Positions 1 to 10,327 of a DNA stretch of 64,000 nt are shown piece after piece. The stretch spans positions 1,003,793,501-1,003,857,500 of the forward strand of contig CM028129.1 of assembly GCA_016271365.2 (NCBI GenBank), written 5' to 3'. The notes beneath the pieces were generated by a model, which saw only the letters and a program-made list of their open reading frames with translations, ran no database searches and was not told where the DNA came from. How positions within the stretch are numbered: position 1 is the stretch's first letter; every line of letters starts with the position of its first letter. The translations under genes and the position numbers were made by a program. The DNA comes from Neoceratodus forsteri. Taxonomy: Eukaryota > Chordata > Ceratodontiformes > Ceratodontidae.

Positions 1-975
1 ATATGGTTTGGAAGTGCAACACAGAAGCATGGGTTAACCGGTAGATGATCTGTTCGAAAGCAGCATCACAATCAGTGTTTCATCTTTGGCCAAAAGGTTC
101 ATGAGGTTTAAAATAGGTTTTAACAGTCTCTCTATTAATGCCTTTCTTAAAACTTCTTGTGAGTGGGTGGGTACCCTTGCATTAGATTCAGCAGAGAATG
201 TAGGAATCTTTGCAGCTGTTTAAGGTTGTTGGGCTTTGGCCAATCAGTTAAAGCTTCCACCTTCCTAGGATCTGTCTGGATACCTTGAGGAGACACAGTG
301 TGACCCAAGTACTTTACAGAACTCTGAAAAAACTGGCATTTGTCTATGGACAGCTTTAGTCCGAATTCTTCCAGACAGTCAAGTACTTTAAACAGCCGAG
401 CTTCATGTTCTTCTAGTGTCTTTCTGAAAACTATGATGTCATCAAGATACACTAGACATTCGAGAAGATTCATGTCACCTACTGCACACTCCATGAGTCT
501 TTGAAATGTTGAGGGCACATCCGAGATTCCCTATGGCATTCTGAGAAAATTGTAAAATCCCAAAGGACAAATAAATGCAGTCGTCTCCCTATCTTCAGGG
601 GCCATTGGGACTTGATAGTACCCACTGTGTAAATTGAGAACAGAAAACTACTTGCTCCCATTTAAGCAATTCAATGCATCTTGTATGCGTGGCATAGTAT
701 ACTGGTCTGGTATAGTTCTTTTAAGTGTCCTGTAGTGCATGCACATTCTTACAGCTCTGTTTTTCTTTCTCACTACTACAATTGGAGATGCACAAGGAAT
801 CCTGGACTTTTGGATTATTCCTGCTGAGATCATTTCTTGCAGGTGACGCCTTACATCACTTATGTCAGCAGGTGATAATCTTCTGGATCTCTCATGAAAA
901 GGGCGATCATCGTGAAGGCGAATGTGGTTTTCGGCACCAGTAACATATCCTATGTCCCACTCTTTGAGGGAAAAT
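1..975 (-). pseudogene. pol: Outer Gypsy reverse transcriptase (partial, broken)
   Basis: This copies element RNA into DNA. Translation of the minus strand gives the RT fingers (ASPIVVVRKKN, then IPDQYTMPRIQDAL at about 648-833) and the palm motif YLDDIIVF at about 426-449, which carries the two catalytic aspartates. Past the palm the thumb and connection read KCQFFQSSVKYLGHTVSP and DWPKPNNLKQLQRFL. At least two frame changes interrupt it, near 975 and between 519 and 648. RNase H and integrase are expected further left, outside the window. It is a Gypsy-type RT by motif spacing, and clearly a relic as read. Confidence 0.9.
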
Positions 976-978
976 ACT

Positions 979-1638
979 TTAGTCCTCTGAACCAGCTTTC
1001 CACTGATCAGAACTTTCTAGCCATCCGGCATCAGTGACTCTGAAATCAAACATGTCTGCAGACACTTCGTATTCTTCTCCACTCTTCTTTCTAGAAGGCA
1101 GCACAGCAGTGTCAGCACAGGAGACTTTGGTCAGGGTGCAGCCTCTATGTACCTTGATGTCTTGATCATTAACATTCTGGACTTGAACAACTACATGCCA
1201 GGCATATGCATGGGCACATACAGGAGGGAGTACTCTAGGCCTGACTAATAACCCTTCAGGCAGCTTGCCATCTTCAGGAGCATCCAGCATGAGTATCTGG
1301 TTAGTCACATCCTTCTTCAACCTCGCAATGCCACAGATACCGCATTCAGCATTTAGGGGAAGCACAATAGCAGTAGGGTCTTTCTTATATACAGTTCCCA
1401 CAGGTTCATCCTTATCTTCTTCTTTGGGGTGCATTTGTGTGTAGGGCTCTACCAGTTCTTTTCTGCCATCTTTCTCGGCACGTGGGCAGTAGTGCCAATT
1501 AACACGTTTGCCATCATACAGTCCAGAGGGATGGCACACCAGAGCTAGAGTCTCTACAGGATCTTCCACACCTGCAACAGAGGATGGAAAAGAAAGACAC
1601 ATTTTTGAGGTAACCAAGATATGGGTACGATTTATCAC
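979..1638 (-). pseudogene. pol: Outer Gypsy pol: protease-RT linker domain
   Basis: An open stretch of 219 codons lies between the protease and the RT. It contains VETLALVCHPSGLYDG and NQILMLDAPEDGKLPEGLL. Both are matched in the inner element at 7649-8399 (VETLALVCPPLG and NKILMLDAPGD), so the region is a conserved part of this Gypsy lineage. I do not recognise a catalytic motif in it. By position it is a spacer within the pol polyprotein. The frame shifts to enter the RT near 975. Conservation in two separate elements argues for a real polyprotein segment, not a chance ORF. Confidence 0.75.
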
Positions 1639-1930
1639 TCAGCCCCCACACATGTAGGCCATCAAGTGGTTGTAGTGGGTAGTTAGATAAGTGCTGATCA
1701 TACTAGCCCTTGAAAATTATAGTTACTTGAGATCCACTGTCTAGTACTGCCCTGGCAGGGATCCCTTTAACATGCACAGTAATCTCCAAAGAGGGGCCTA
1801 CCAACTCCGCCCAGCATGGAGAGGTATTGACAGAAGGCTTAACTGTAGATTTAGCAACGTAAGACTTGTATGGAAACTTAATTGAAGGCTTTATAGTGCT
1901 TTGTCTAACTTGGTTGAGCAGCTTGATAGC
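1639..1930 (-). pseudogene. pol: Outer Gypsy retropepsin-like protease
   Basis: The minus strand at 1744-1721 encodes LDSGSQVT, the aspartic protease active-site loop (D-S-G). It is preceded by GIPARAV, as in retropepsins. The inner element has the same motif at 8400-8618. The protease matures the Gag-Pol polyprotein as a homodimer. It lies between the gag zinc knuckle and the linker/RT. The fold outside the active-site motif cannot be followed cleanly because of stops. Confidence 0.7.
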
Positions 1931-2235
1931 TACTTTTCACAAATCATCAGGGGATTAGTACACTCTTTTGGTGTGGCCATCCTCTCTACAGCTGTAGCAG
2001 AAAACATCAGGTCTAGGATTTCAGGCTCAAGCAGGCTCCTCAGTTGGCTTACCACTTCTATTTGGACCTGACTTAAAATCATCTGGCAGCCTATAGGGGC
2101 ATTTATACCCTCCGGGCCTTTTCTAAGACTGGCCTTGATGGGAGGATTGAACAAGGTCACTTACTAAAGCTCTCAATTCACTAATTTCCTTCAACATATC
2201 ACTGTTAGCTTCCCCACTAGGGACATGAGCACTTA
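1930..2235 (-). pseudogene. gag: Outer Gypsy gag C-terminus with zinc knuckle
   Basis: This segment continues the gag frame interrupted by the nested element. It first encodes a helical stretch (MLKEISELRALVSDLVQSS) and then a CCHC-type knuckle reading CYSCREDGHTKRVY near 1965-2005. The last cysteine has become tyrosine and a stop follows. Such knuckles bind the element's RNA for packaging. It is decayed but recognisable by spacing and by its place between capsid and protease. Confidence 0.7.
2232..2235. repeat. Target-site duplication (left) of inner Gypsy
   Basis: CTTA directly precedes the LTR start TGTAAC at 2236 and is repeated directly after the other LTR at 11936-11939. Confidence 0.85.
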
Positions 2236-3832
2236 TGTAACCCCTAGATGGCGCTATCCCAGGGGCTACTACCCCTGCCTGATTTGCCACTAACAGGTTG
2301 AGGGGCCTGGATCCAATGGCGGGTGCCTCCACCCAGAGGTCAGGGTTTGCAATAGTTAAACTAACTTGGTCACAGCCCTCTGGGACACTGCAACCCCCCT
2401 TTCTTCCCACTAGTGGCCCACACAATATATCAGAATTACCTTCACAGTATAACACTTACCCCCAGGTCTGGTTCTCCGCACTGGGACCTCCTGTGAAATG
2501 AGATACAGTGCAACAATCACAGTACAGTACTTTAACATAGACAAATACCTCAGGCAGTATAACTTGGTTGAAACAAGCAGCTCTGATTTATTTAGGGGAT
2601 ATAACAAGGACAGGGGAAATCAGGTTAATTAGCTTATCACTCTAATAATTCATTTATGGCTCTGTGCACAGGCCTATCCCTATCAGTTACTGTCCCTGGG
2701 TACCCAAGCCCTAGTGGCTAGTCCAAACCGTGGCAGCTGGTAGGGGCCCTTTCACACAGAGAAAGGAGAATTAAACAGTCAGCAGTACAGTAATTCCATT
2801 TGGATTTAATGTGGTAATCAACAGGGAGCGACCTTGAATTAGTACTCACGACCTCCAAATAAGATAGGGTCCTTCAATGTCAGCAGGGCTCACTTGAGGT
2901 ACACAAACCTCTTCACACATCCATATAAAAGAAAGCACTATACCAGGCAGGCTGCATCTGTATCCCGATCGCAATTACTGCACAATACCCAGGAGAACAC
3001 ACAGCATATTCAGTTCCTGACAGACCGAGTGCAATTTTCAGCAATTCTTCCAGTCTTCTACAGGGTGAGCCTGTTTTCTACTCTTCAGAGATCCTTTGAT
3101 TCTTTTCACAGGACGGATTCAGTCCTAACAAGCTGCAGACCGGAACTCTGGGCCTTCACACGTTTTTTGACTAAACTGCACACTGAAAAGCACAGGGCTC
3201 CTTCCTTCTTCACTGCCAAAGCTCAACTGAACTCTCCAACCGACAAAACTGGCACTTCCTTTGAGTTCCTCCAGTTCTTGACTGGATTGGCTGTCACTCA
3301 CAATAGACTGCTGCTGTTGGTCCAAAAGGCACTGAAGTCTAAACTACATCTCCCAGAGTCACTGCCCATCAATCCTCTTGTGGCTGGCTCAGATTATGAG
3401 TCCAAGTTCTGATTCGTCCAAGGCACCATTTTAGGAGCTACCTCACACACTGATTGGTCCAGTTCAGCAGTTCAAACTAGAATGTGGAACTAGCAGACAC
3501 AGTTCTGACTGCAAAGAAAGCAGGTTAATAAACTGTACTTCATTATTACCTAAATAATTTCTGGCAACAGTTACATCTTTCAGATAGGTCTCCTTTGCAC
3601 TCTAGTGACTGCAAAAATGAAGTGAATTGGCAGCAGCTCGAGTGGTACTCAGAGAAGCACACAGTCCCATACAACTAATTATGTCTGCAACAGACAGCTC
3701 TTAAAGAGACAGTACCAGAGGCTCTAAAAACACTCACTGATAAATGGCTTAAATGCCAAACACCATTCAGGCTTGGAGCATTCAAGCAAGCTCCTAGAAG
3801 TCTTTGGGAACCCCCATTTGTGGGGGGTTACA
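2236..3832 (-). repeat. 3' LTR of inner Gypsy
   Basis: It starts TGTAACCCCTAGATGG and ends GGGGGGTTACA, so the ends are inverted (TGTAAC/GTTACA). It matches 10328-11935 along its length with mostly single-base gaps. One clear difference is a short extra segment in the other LTR near 11219-11230. On the minus strand the LTR is preceded by a purine-rich tract (AGGAAGGA at 3833-3840) suited to prime plus-strand synthesis. The length of about 1.6 kb is long for Gypsy. Confidence 0.93.
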
Positions 3833-4145
3833 TCCTTCCTGGTTTGGGAAAGCTTGACGTCCAGCGCCAAGCAAGTACTCCTATAAGTTTCAACTGCAAC
3901 CATATACATTTGCATTAGGCTCGCACATGTAATCATCAGTCAATATATCATTTTACCAAGAACACATTTCTGAAACATTGCAGTACGTCCTCTTTACACA
4001 GTATTACATACATTGTACCATAACTCAAGTTATTACCTCTTGTACATGAAACCTGAAGAGAGGGACCTTCCCTATCAGTTACCTTGGGGCTGGATGGGGC
4101 AGGGGCACCATACTTAGAGGGCAACATAGTAATTTGAGTTAGCAC
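3833..4145 (-). other. Inner Gypsy 3' untranslated region with polypurine tract
   Basis: This lies between the end of pol (stop near 4146) and the 3' LTR. The minus strand beside the LTR is purine-rich, the expected polypurine tract. I see no coding signal. Confidence 0.6.
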
Positions 4146-4624
4146 TGATGCTCAGTTTGGGCAATGAGTCTGGGACACATACACCCTTTATGGACAACAT
4201 TGAGAGGCAAGTCCACAGGCCTTCCAAGTGAATCATAACTGAGGTGCACCACAGGCTTTACAGCTCGACCAGTCTTTCTAGGGGAACTGTTATAGTCTCT
4301 GCACTCTGAGCCTCATTTTCAGCATTGTCCTCACTTGTCAGGGAGTCTCCTGGGGTAGAGAGGCTAGAACTTGGGGCACTTTCAGCTCCAGGAGTTACAG
4401 TTTCTGAGTCCACAACATTTGGCTCAGATGGAGAGCTTTCGGACACTGGCAGTGGACTGTCAGGGCACTCAAAATACTCTTCTTGTTCGGGTGTATCACC
4501 AGTCTGCCCTAATCTATCATTTTCTCCTGAAAGCTCAAACAGTTCAACCATGCACAATGATTCCATTTCATCTGATCTGATGCTTTGCACTTCACTTTCT
4601 GGGAGCATTGGCTCCAGGGACTGA
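4146..4624 (-). pseudogene. pol: Inner Gypsy pol C-terminal acidic tail
   Basis: The minus strand encodes a 116-codon stretch very rich in Ser, Glu, Pro and Asp (for example SESSPSEPNVVDSETVTP). After a frame change there follows a basic segment, SPRKTGRAVKPVV, and a C-terminal part ending in a stop near 4146. The basic R-x-G-R-x-x-K-P-type segment resembles the tail often found after Gypsy integrases. The acidic region is probably disordered. I know no function for it. It is downstream of the integrase and ends just before the 3' UTR. Confidence 0.6.
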
Positions 4625-5269
4625 GTTGGGGCTTGGACAGTCCAGAAGGCCCAGCTTCATCTCCAGTATTGACTAGGGATTGCCCCAAACAATTGACTAG
4701 TCAGTTCAGAATGATAGTAGTCAAAGTCACTCTACTTCTTCTCTGATATGGACTGACAGTCATGCTCAACTGGGACTTGTGCAGGGCAACACTTTAACTC
4801 TGCTTCTGTAGGTGCAGACTTCTTGGTCTTTTCTTAGCAGCAGCTCTAGTCACTGGTCCAGAGGGGCATCTTCTAGGGCTCAGACTCAACTAAGATTTGT
4901 CCAATGGGAGTAAATGATTTCTATGCATTGTTTTACATCTTTTGAATTATTCTCAGGCCTTGCCTTTTGGCAGATCATCTAGTTTTTGCCCACACAATGT
5001 GAGGGGAGTAGTTCTATCTGTCAGCAATCTTGTGCTTGCCATGCAGTCCCAGATTTCTTAGCAATACTCCATCTCCCTCCTGAGTTCCTAATGCTCACCT
5101 TTTTATCATACCTTCTTGTTGGCTGATTTCTTTGGCAGCCATGGTTTGAGCTAGTGTTGCGCCATGAGTTAGCTGGCCTTAACTTTTGCACATACTGTAA
5201 ATAGTTGTCAGCTTGAACCCCATCAGAGAGACCCCAAAACACATCTACTGGTAGTCGAGCTTCTTCCAA
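4625..5269 (-). pseudogene. pol: Inner Gypsy integrase C-terminal domain
   Basis: The minus strand encodes EARLPVDVFWGLSDGVQADNYLQYVQKL, then RRYDKKVSIRN and a final basic part with SGTAWQAQDC. This is the typical end of a Gypsy integrase: a helix after the catalytic core, then the R-Y-D-x-K motif and a small barrel that binds DNA. Frame changes occur near 5020 and 5245. Upstream is the catalytic core and downstream the acidic tail. Confidence 0.7.
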
Positions 5270-5909
5270 ACATCAGGCGTGGGAGAATCCAGTGGCATCA
5301 CTTTTGGTGCAGTTATAAGCATGTACCAGGGTGCTAATTTGTGGCTCCATCTAGGCTTGTCCTTTGGGTGCAGGGTGCCTAGTATATCTAGCAAAGTGCG
5401 GTTGAAACGTTCAGGCTGTGGGTCCCCTGGGGGTGGTAAGGAGTGGTCTGGACTTCGTGACTCCCACAGAGAAAGCATCTCTTTGATCAGACGACTCTCA
5501 AAGTCTCCCTTGATCAGAATGGATTCTTTGTGGAGCCCCATAGTGAACAAAAGTTTTCTACAAGTACTTTGGCCACAGTGGATGCTTTCTGGTCTTTGGT
5601 GGGAAAGCTTGGGCATATCTCGTGAAATGGTCAGTGACCACCAGCACATTACATTGATATTTCTTTGATCTGACTCAAACTCAGAAAATCAATACAGACC
5701 AGCTCCATGGGTGCACTGGTGGTGATGTTAAGGGGCAGCTCCTCTGGGGCAAAAGCTTTCCTCCTGTAAGCAGTGACTATAAGTTCGAATGTGTTGCTCC
5801 ACATCAGCCCCCATCTTAGGCCAATAGAATCTGATCTCACCAAGTCAAGTGTTCTGTCTATACCAAGGTGCTCATGTGGTTGTGCAAGGACCTCAGTACT
5901 GAGTCTCAA
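5245..5909 (-). pseudogene. pol: Inner Gypsy integrase catalytic core and zinc domain
   Basis: This enzyme inserts the DNA copy into the genome. From the right end the minus strand shows HEHLGIDRTLDLVR (N-terminal zinc-binding region), then APMELVCIDFLSL with the first catalytic Asp. DFESRLIKEMLSLW follows in the middle of the core, and then GDPQPERFNRTLLDILGTL with the catalytic Glu near 5396-5434. Several frameshifts break it, one between 5649 and the next frame. Family and order are clear even though the product is not functional as read. Confidence 0.85.
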
Positions 5910-6880
5910 AGGCAGTGGGCAGCACTAGTTGTTGTTTGTCTACTTTTCCCCTCTGTCTACTGTTTCTCTGTATAACAGTTTATTGATCAGTTTCAACTTA
6001 GGACCTTCTTGTATAACAGTGCAGTTCTCAAATCAGTGGAGCTTAATTTGACACATCTTTTCCTGCATAGAGGGCTTCTAAAGCTGCTTTGATCATGGGA
6101 TCGCGCGATTGAGCCCGCCATACTGTCATTGTCCAGCTGAGGCAGTGCACCAATGTCTATTGCAGAAAAGTAGCAATGCAGCAGGTATGCAATCTCAGAG
6201 GCTCCTAAGCAATCACCATATGCAGTCCACTGCGTCTCGTGATATTTGTTCCTCCTGTCAACTTTCCGCAGAGTGCCCGAATGTCAGGTTCTGCCAATCG
6301 GACCTAATCATTCTGGGAACAGGCCTCCGGAGAGCATCAGCATCTATGTGGTTCAGACCCTGCTCGGTATTCTAGAGCATAATACATGTAGATAATGCAG
6401 AAGCTACCCTATGGCCAGTGGCATCCAACTTAGCTGAGGTCTGCACATGGGTCAAAGGATTATTGTCAGTTTTACTAGTATTTTAGCCCCATACAAGTAC
6501 TCATGGAATTGGTCAACAATAGCCCACTTCAAGCTAGGAACTCTAACTTATGTACAGGATAGTTCTTTTCGGATGGGGTCAGGCTTCTACTGGCAAAGGC
6601 CACTGGTCTCAGGCCATTCTCGTGCTCTTGGTACAACACAGCCCCAACCCTTGCAAGCTAGCATCAGTGTGCAGGACATAAGGTTTTCTTGGATCGGCAT
6701 AGGCCAGCACTGGAGCATGGGTAAGTTGATATATGATCTCATGAAAGCAGTCTCACAATCAGGAGTCAGCGGCCCCAAATACTTCACTGGATGAAAATAC
6801 ACTCTTTCAGTCTTGAGGACGCTTGACTTTTGGTATTTTTGTGGGTTGGGGATACCTTGAGGTAAGGTTATAAAGGCTGA
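5910..6880 (-). pseudogene. pol: Inner Gypsy RNase H region (degraded)
   Basis: The minus strand near 6587-6802 encodes fragments that align with the Gypsy RNase H start: PILQCW-like and YADPRK-like remnants, then CTLMLACKGWG. These correspond to the usual H-T-D-A-S-x-x-G strand, shifted in frame. The region lies between RT and integrase, as expected. Many stops and frame changes make exact borders uncertain. 5910-6350 holds the tether between RNase H and integrase and has no clear frame. Confidence 0.6.
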
Positions 6881-7648
6881 TCACTCTTTGAATAGTCCTT
6901 GATGAAGCGCCGATAATAACCACAGAATCCCAGGAATCTTTGTAGTTCTTTAGATTTTGGGCTGTCAGGTGGTCAAGGCCTCAACTTTACTTGGGTCGTC
7001 TCTATTCCTTGGTGGATACTATGTGTCCCACATACTTACTGATGTTTGAAAGAATTGACACTTATCAATGGACAGTTTAAGGCCAAAGTCCTCCAGTCGG
7101 TCCAATACCTTAAATAATCTGCTCTCGTTTCTCCAGTGAGCTGCCAAACACAATAACATCATCTAGGTATACCAGGCACTTAGTAAGTTCATGTCCCCAC
7201 TGCACGCCTCATCAATCGTTGAAAAGTGGCTGGGGCACCTGAAATCCTTTGAGGCATCCTCATGAATTCATAGATAGCCCGGACAGATAAAGGCCGTCTT
7301 CTCCACGGTCCTCTGGGGCCGCCGGAATCTGTTAGTACCCACTGCGGAGATCCTTTACAGAGAATCACTTGCTCCCGCTTAGGCAGTCCAAAGCATCCTG
7401 AATGCGGGCATTGTGTACTGATCAGGATAGTCCGCCGTTTAAGGTGCGATAATCCACACACATCCTTACTGTTCCATTCTTTTCCTCACTACCATACAAT
7501 GGGGGAAGCATAAGGGCTTCTGATTCTTGTATTACATTGTGCAGCTAATATTCTCTTGCAGATGCCGGCTCACATCATCTATGTCAGCAGGTGCCAGCGT
7601 CGAGACTCTCACGTAAATGGTCTTCGTCATGCAGCCGGGATATTGTGC
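6880..7648 (-). pseudogene. pol: Inner Gypsy reverse transcriptase (frameshifted)
   Basis: The palm motif YLDDVIVF is at about 7147-7170 on the minus strand. APATFQRLMRRAVG lies just upstream, and KELQRFLGFCGYYRRFIKDY (thumb/connection) at about 6885-6955. The N-terminal fingers are scattered over three frames in 7460-7648. All parts match the outer element's RT, so this is the same lineage. As read it is inactive because of frameshifts, but the two catalytic aspartates are present. Confidence 0.88.
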
Positions 7649-8399
7649 TCAGCTCCTTGCACGCATCCCATATCCCATTCCTTTAAAGAAAACACCGTCT
7701 CTCTGGGCAAGCTTCTCACTGATCCTCACTTTCCATTCAGCTGGCAGCGGAGTCGCGAAATCAAACAAGTCAGGCGTTACTCTGTCATTCTTCCTTGAAC
7801 TCTTGCTGCTGGGTAGCACTGCAGTGTCTGCACAATGCACATTAGCCAGGATGCAACCTCTGTTTACTCGAATGTCTCTTTCAGACACATTATGAACTTG
7901 GACCATTACCCTTCTGGCATAAGCATGGGCTCTAGCGGGCAAAATACTAGGCTTGACCAGCAGTCCTCTGGCAATTTCCCTATCGCCTGGTGCATCCAAC
8001 ATTAATATTTTATTCTTAACATCCTTTCTGATACGGACTTCCTCCCTGTAAGGTACACTGGGCATTTGGCCAGGATCAGAGACTCAGGATCCTTCTTCCA
8101 TACAATTCCGACCGGTTCCTCTGGTTCTGTTTTTCAGCATCTCTCTGTGCCTCATAGGCCTTCTTAATTAAAGCCGGAACCTTAAAGCTCTACTAGTCTT
8201 TGGACCCTGTTTTTCATAACACAATTGTGCCAGCCTTCCGAACATATGAGCATTTGTTCCAATCAACAAGGGACACCATCATACAGCCCAGTGGGGGACA
8301 CACTAAGGCTAGGGTCTCTACTTGTCCGCCACTCCAGCCACGGAGGTGGGGAAAGACAGCCAAATTCGATATACCCGGAATAGGGGTAGGCCTTCTCAC
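7649..8399 (-). pseudogene. pol: Inner Gypsy protease-RT linker
   Basis: An open stretch at 7649-8065 contains NKILMLDAPGDREIARGLLV and RGCILANVHCADTAVLPS. A second one at 8214-8399 contains VETLALVCPPLG. Both match 979-1638 of the outer element. The same spacing between the active-site protease motif and the RT occurs in both copies. No enzymatic motif is visible. Confidence 0.7.
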
Positions 8400-8618
8400 T
8401 TAACCCCATACATGCAGTCCTTCTAATGGTTGTAAGGGTACGTCTGACAAATGCTTCTGATACCAATCCTGGAACATAATTGTCACTTGGGAGCCACTGT
8501 CTAATACAGCTCTTGTAGACACTCCATTCACCTTTACAGTGGTCTCCATGGGAGGACCCACTATTCTGGACCAGTCTGGAGAGGCGGTAGTGGGGGCCTG
8601 GGCAACTGACCTTGCCAC
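8400..8618 (-). pseudogene. pol: Inner Gypsy aspartic protease
   Basis: The 72-codon stretch encodes PPMETTVKVNGVSTRAVLDSG followed by SQVTIMFQDWYQKHL. The D-S-G active site sits about 40 residues into it, as in retropepsins. It is followed by the HVWG-like end strand and then the linker. It processes Gag-Pol. The start is not meaningful because the region is translated as part of a longer polyprotein. Confidence 0.8.
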
Positions 8619-9175
8619 AAAGGACGTGAATTAGCATTTTGGTGCCCTCACTGGGATCATGTCGTGCACCTCTTAACCACTGATTTCTTCTCCGAAGCTC
8701 TCCTTGTAGCCTATATGCAACTTTGTCAGTGTCTTTTGGGGACTGGCATTCCCTTTCATGTGCCCATCTTTCCACAATTATAGCAAAACATACTTTCTGG
8801 AGTTTGAGCTGGCGAGGCGCCACACTGGGAGCCAGGGCGGGGGTATTACTAACTGGAAACCTGGTTGCCATCTCTGTCTGCGGGCGTGATAAGCATTTGG
8901 AGACATCTCGTCAGTTTCTCCACTTCCATGGTCAAGGAATTGAGTTTGGAGCTGTTATCAGCAGGAGATACACGGTGGTACCCCCACCCCCTAGCAGATG
9001 CAGTCGGATATAGGTCAGGGCCCGTACTTGCAGGCGTGGCCTTCATAAAGGGACTGTTTTTGAATTCCGGATCTCTCTCAACAGTTCGCCCCATTGTGGC
9101 ATATCTTTTTCCTTGTCAGAGCACTCATTGACTGTCAACCCCTGCCCTGAACTTCACTTGATGGGTCACCCTCAG
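8619..9175 (-). pseudogene. gag: Inner Gypsy gag C-terminus with zinc knuckle
   Basis: Near 8740-8790 the minus strand encodes C-Y-N-C-G-K and, one frame over, H-E-R-E-C-Q-S-P. Together these make a CCHC nucleocapsid knuckle broken by a single-base shift. A helical region (KLNSLTMEVEKLTRCLQML, near 8880-8940) precedes it. It corresponds to 1930-2235 in the outer element. Confidence 0.65.
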
Positions 9176-10259
9176 TCACTCGGTCGTAGCCACAGCTGTT
9201 GGTGCAGGTACCTCCGAGGCGCCTTTCTCAACTCCTCGAATTTCTCTCATTAACTCATCATAGGAGGGTGGGGATTCCAGTCGATTTGCCAGGCGAACTG
9301 AAGCAACAGCAGTTCTGAGAAGGGGCAGACTTAAGGATTCTGTCCAGTCTGGTTCGGTCCAGTTCAATCGCTGGCAAACTACCCTTTCTGAGGCATTCTT
9401 GCAACAATTTTTCCAGCCGAGAGACATACACAGACAACAACTCCCTTGGTACTGTTGTGCATTTCTTACTCTCCACCATAGGTCCTCATCAGAATCTGGG
9501 CTCCCATACACATTCTCCAAGGCCTCAAGATAGGCCTGTGCAGTCGCTTCAGGGGTTACTGGCCCGTTTAGCATGGATGGTAGCCAGGGGCGGGACCTCG
9601 GAGGCTCTCACTAACCTCTTTGCGCTTTCGCCTTCCGAGCATTGCCATTCTAGCACTTGAGGGGCAACATAGTCTATCCAGGTCTCCCAGTCATCCTCCC
9701 TTTGGGGTGGGAGGGTGCCAGAGAAGATCCTCAACCTTCGTAAGAGTCGTGACTAATGGCAGGTGCAGAAATAGGAGTCTGCATTGGTTCAGCCACCATT
9801 ACGGGCACTGGAGCAGGAGAGGGTGTTGGGGAGGAACACCCCAGGTGGCAAGAATAGTTTCTTCAAGTCCTCCACAGTTTTCCCTCTCCCAGCAACCATT
9901 CAGCAAATTTCTCCTCAAAGTTTCAGATAGTGGTGGGGGCTGATTCCCCAGGTCTTTACTGTCCTTAGTTATCACTCTCCAAGCAGTGAGGGCTCCTCTG
10001 GGGTAATGGTCTGTGGCACTTTGGAGCTATCTATGGATCCTTAAACTCTACTAGGGCCAGGAAAGTGTGGGTGAGCAGATTAGCATGCCGACCCACCACC
10101 ACAGGGTTTTGTAAACCTTCCACCTTGGAAAGTACTCCCTGCACAGTGTCCGTATTGATACCCAGGGGATGTCCAGGATAAGCATAGCATTTTGGGGCCT
10201 ATCTCCTCCCCAGTACACCACTCCACCAGCGTGCACAGCCACTTCTGTCGGGTACCCAT
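9176..10259 (-). pseudogene. gag: Inner Gypsy gag, PNMA-like N-terminal and capsid domains
   Basis: The likely start is the ATG at 10259-10257, about 50 bases inside the 5' LTR/PBS. The first part (MLILDIPW, then a valine-rich stretch ending LALVE) resembles the N-terminal RRM-like domain of PNMA proteins. The second part (RIFSGTLPPQREDDWETWID, then LEWQCSEGESAKRLV) and the third (AYLEALENVYGSPDSDEDL, YDELMREI) correspond to PNMA capsid lobes. It is broken by several single-base shifts. Assignment is by residue pattern from memory of the PNMA family, supported by the cleaner outer copy. Confidence 0.8.
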
Positions 10260-10307
10260 TTTTTTCTTAACAGTGGTTCGTAAATATGGCCACTAGAGGA
10301 CACACAA

Positions 10308-10327
10308 TCCCAGCGGTGCCTCCAAGA
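10308..10327 (-). promoter_or_regulatory. Primer-binding site of inner Gypsy
   Basis: On the minus strand, TTGGAGGCACCGCTGGGATT directly follows the 5' LTR. The outer element has the same sequence with one change (C to T) at 13306-13287. The T-G-G start fits pairing with a tRNA 3' CCA. I could not assign the tRNA with confidence. Confidence 0.7.

Noticed and set aside
2894..3412. 172-codon open frame on the plus strand
   Set aside because: It lies in the LTR; the matching place in the other LTR is broken by indels, and the peptide has no recognisable motif.
4325..4624. 99-codon plus-strand frame rich in Ser and Gly
   Set aside because: Mirror of the acidic Gypsy tail on the minus strand; the biased composition opens both strands.
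5279..5668. 129-codon plus-strand frame
   Set aside because: Antisense to integrase with clear motifs on the minus strand.
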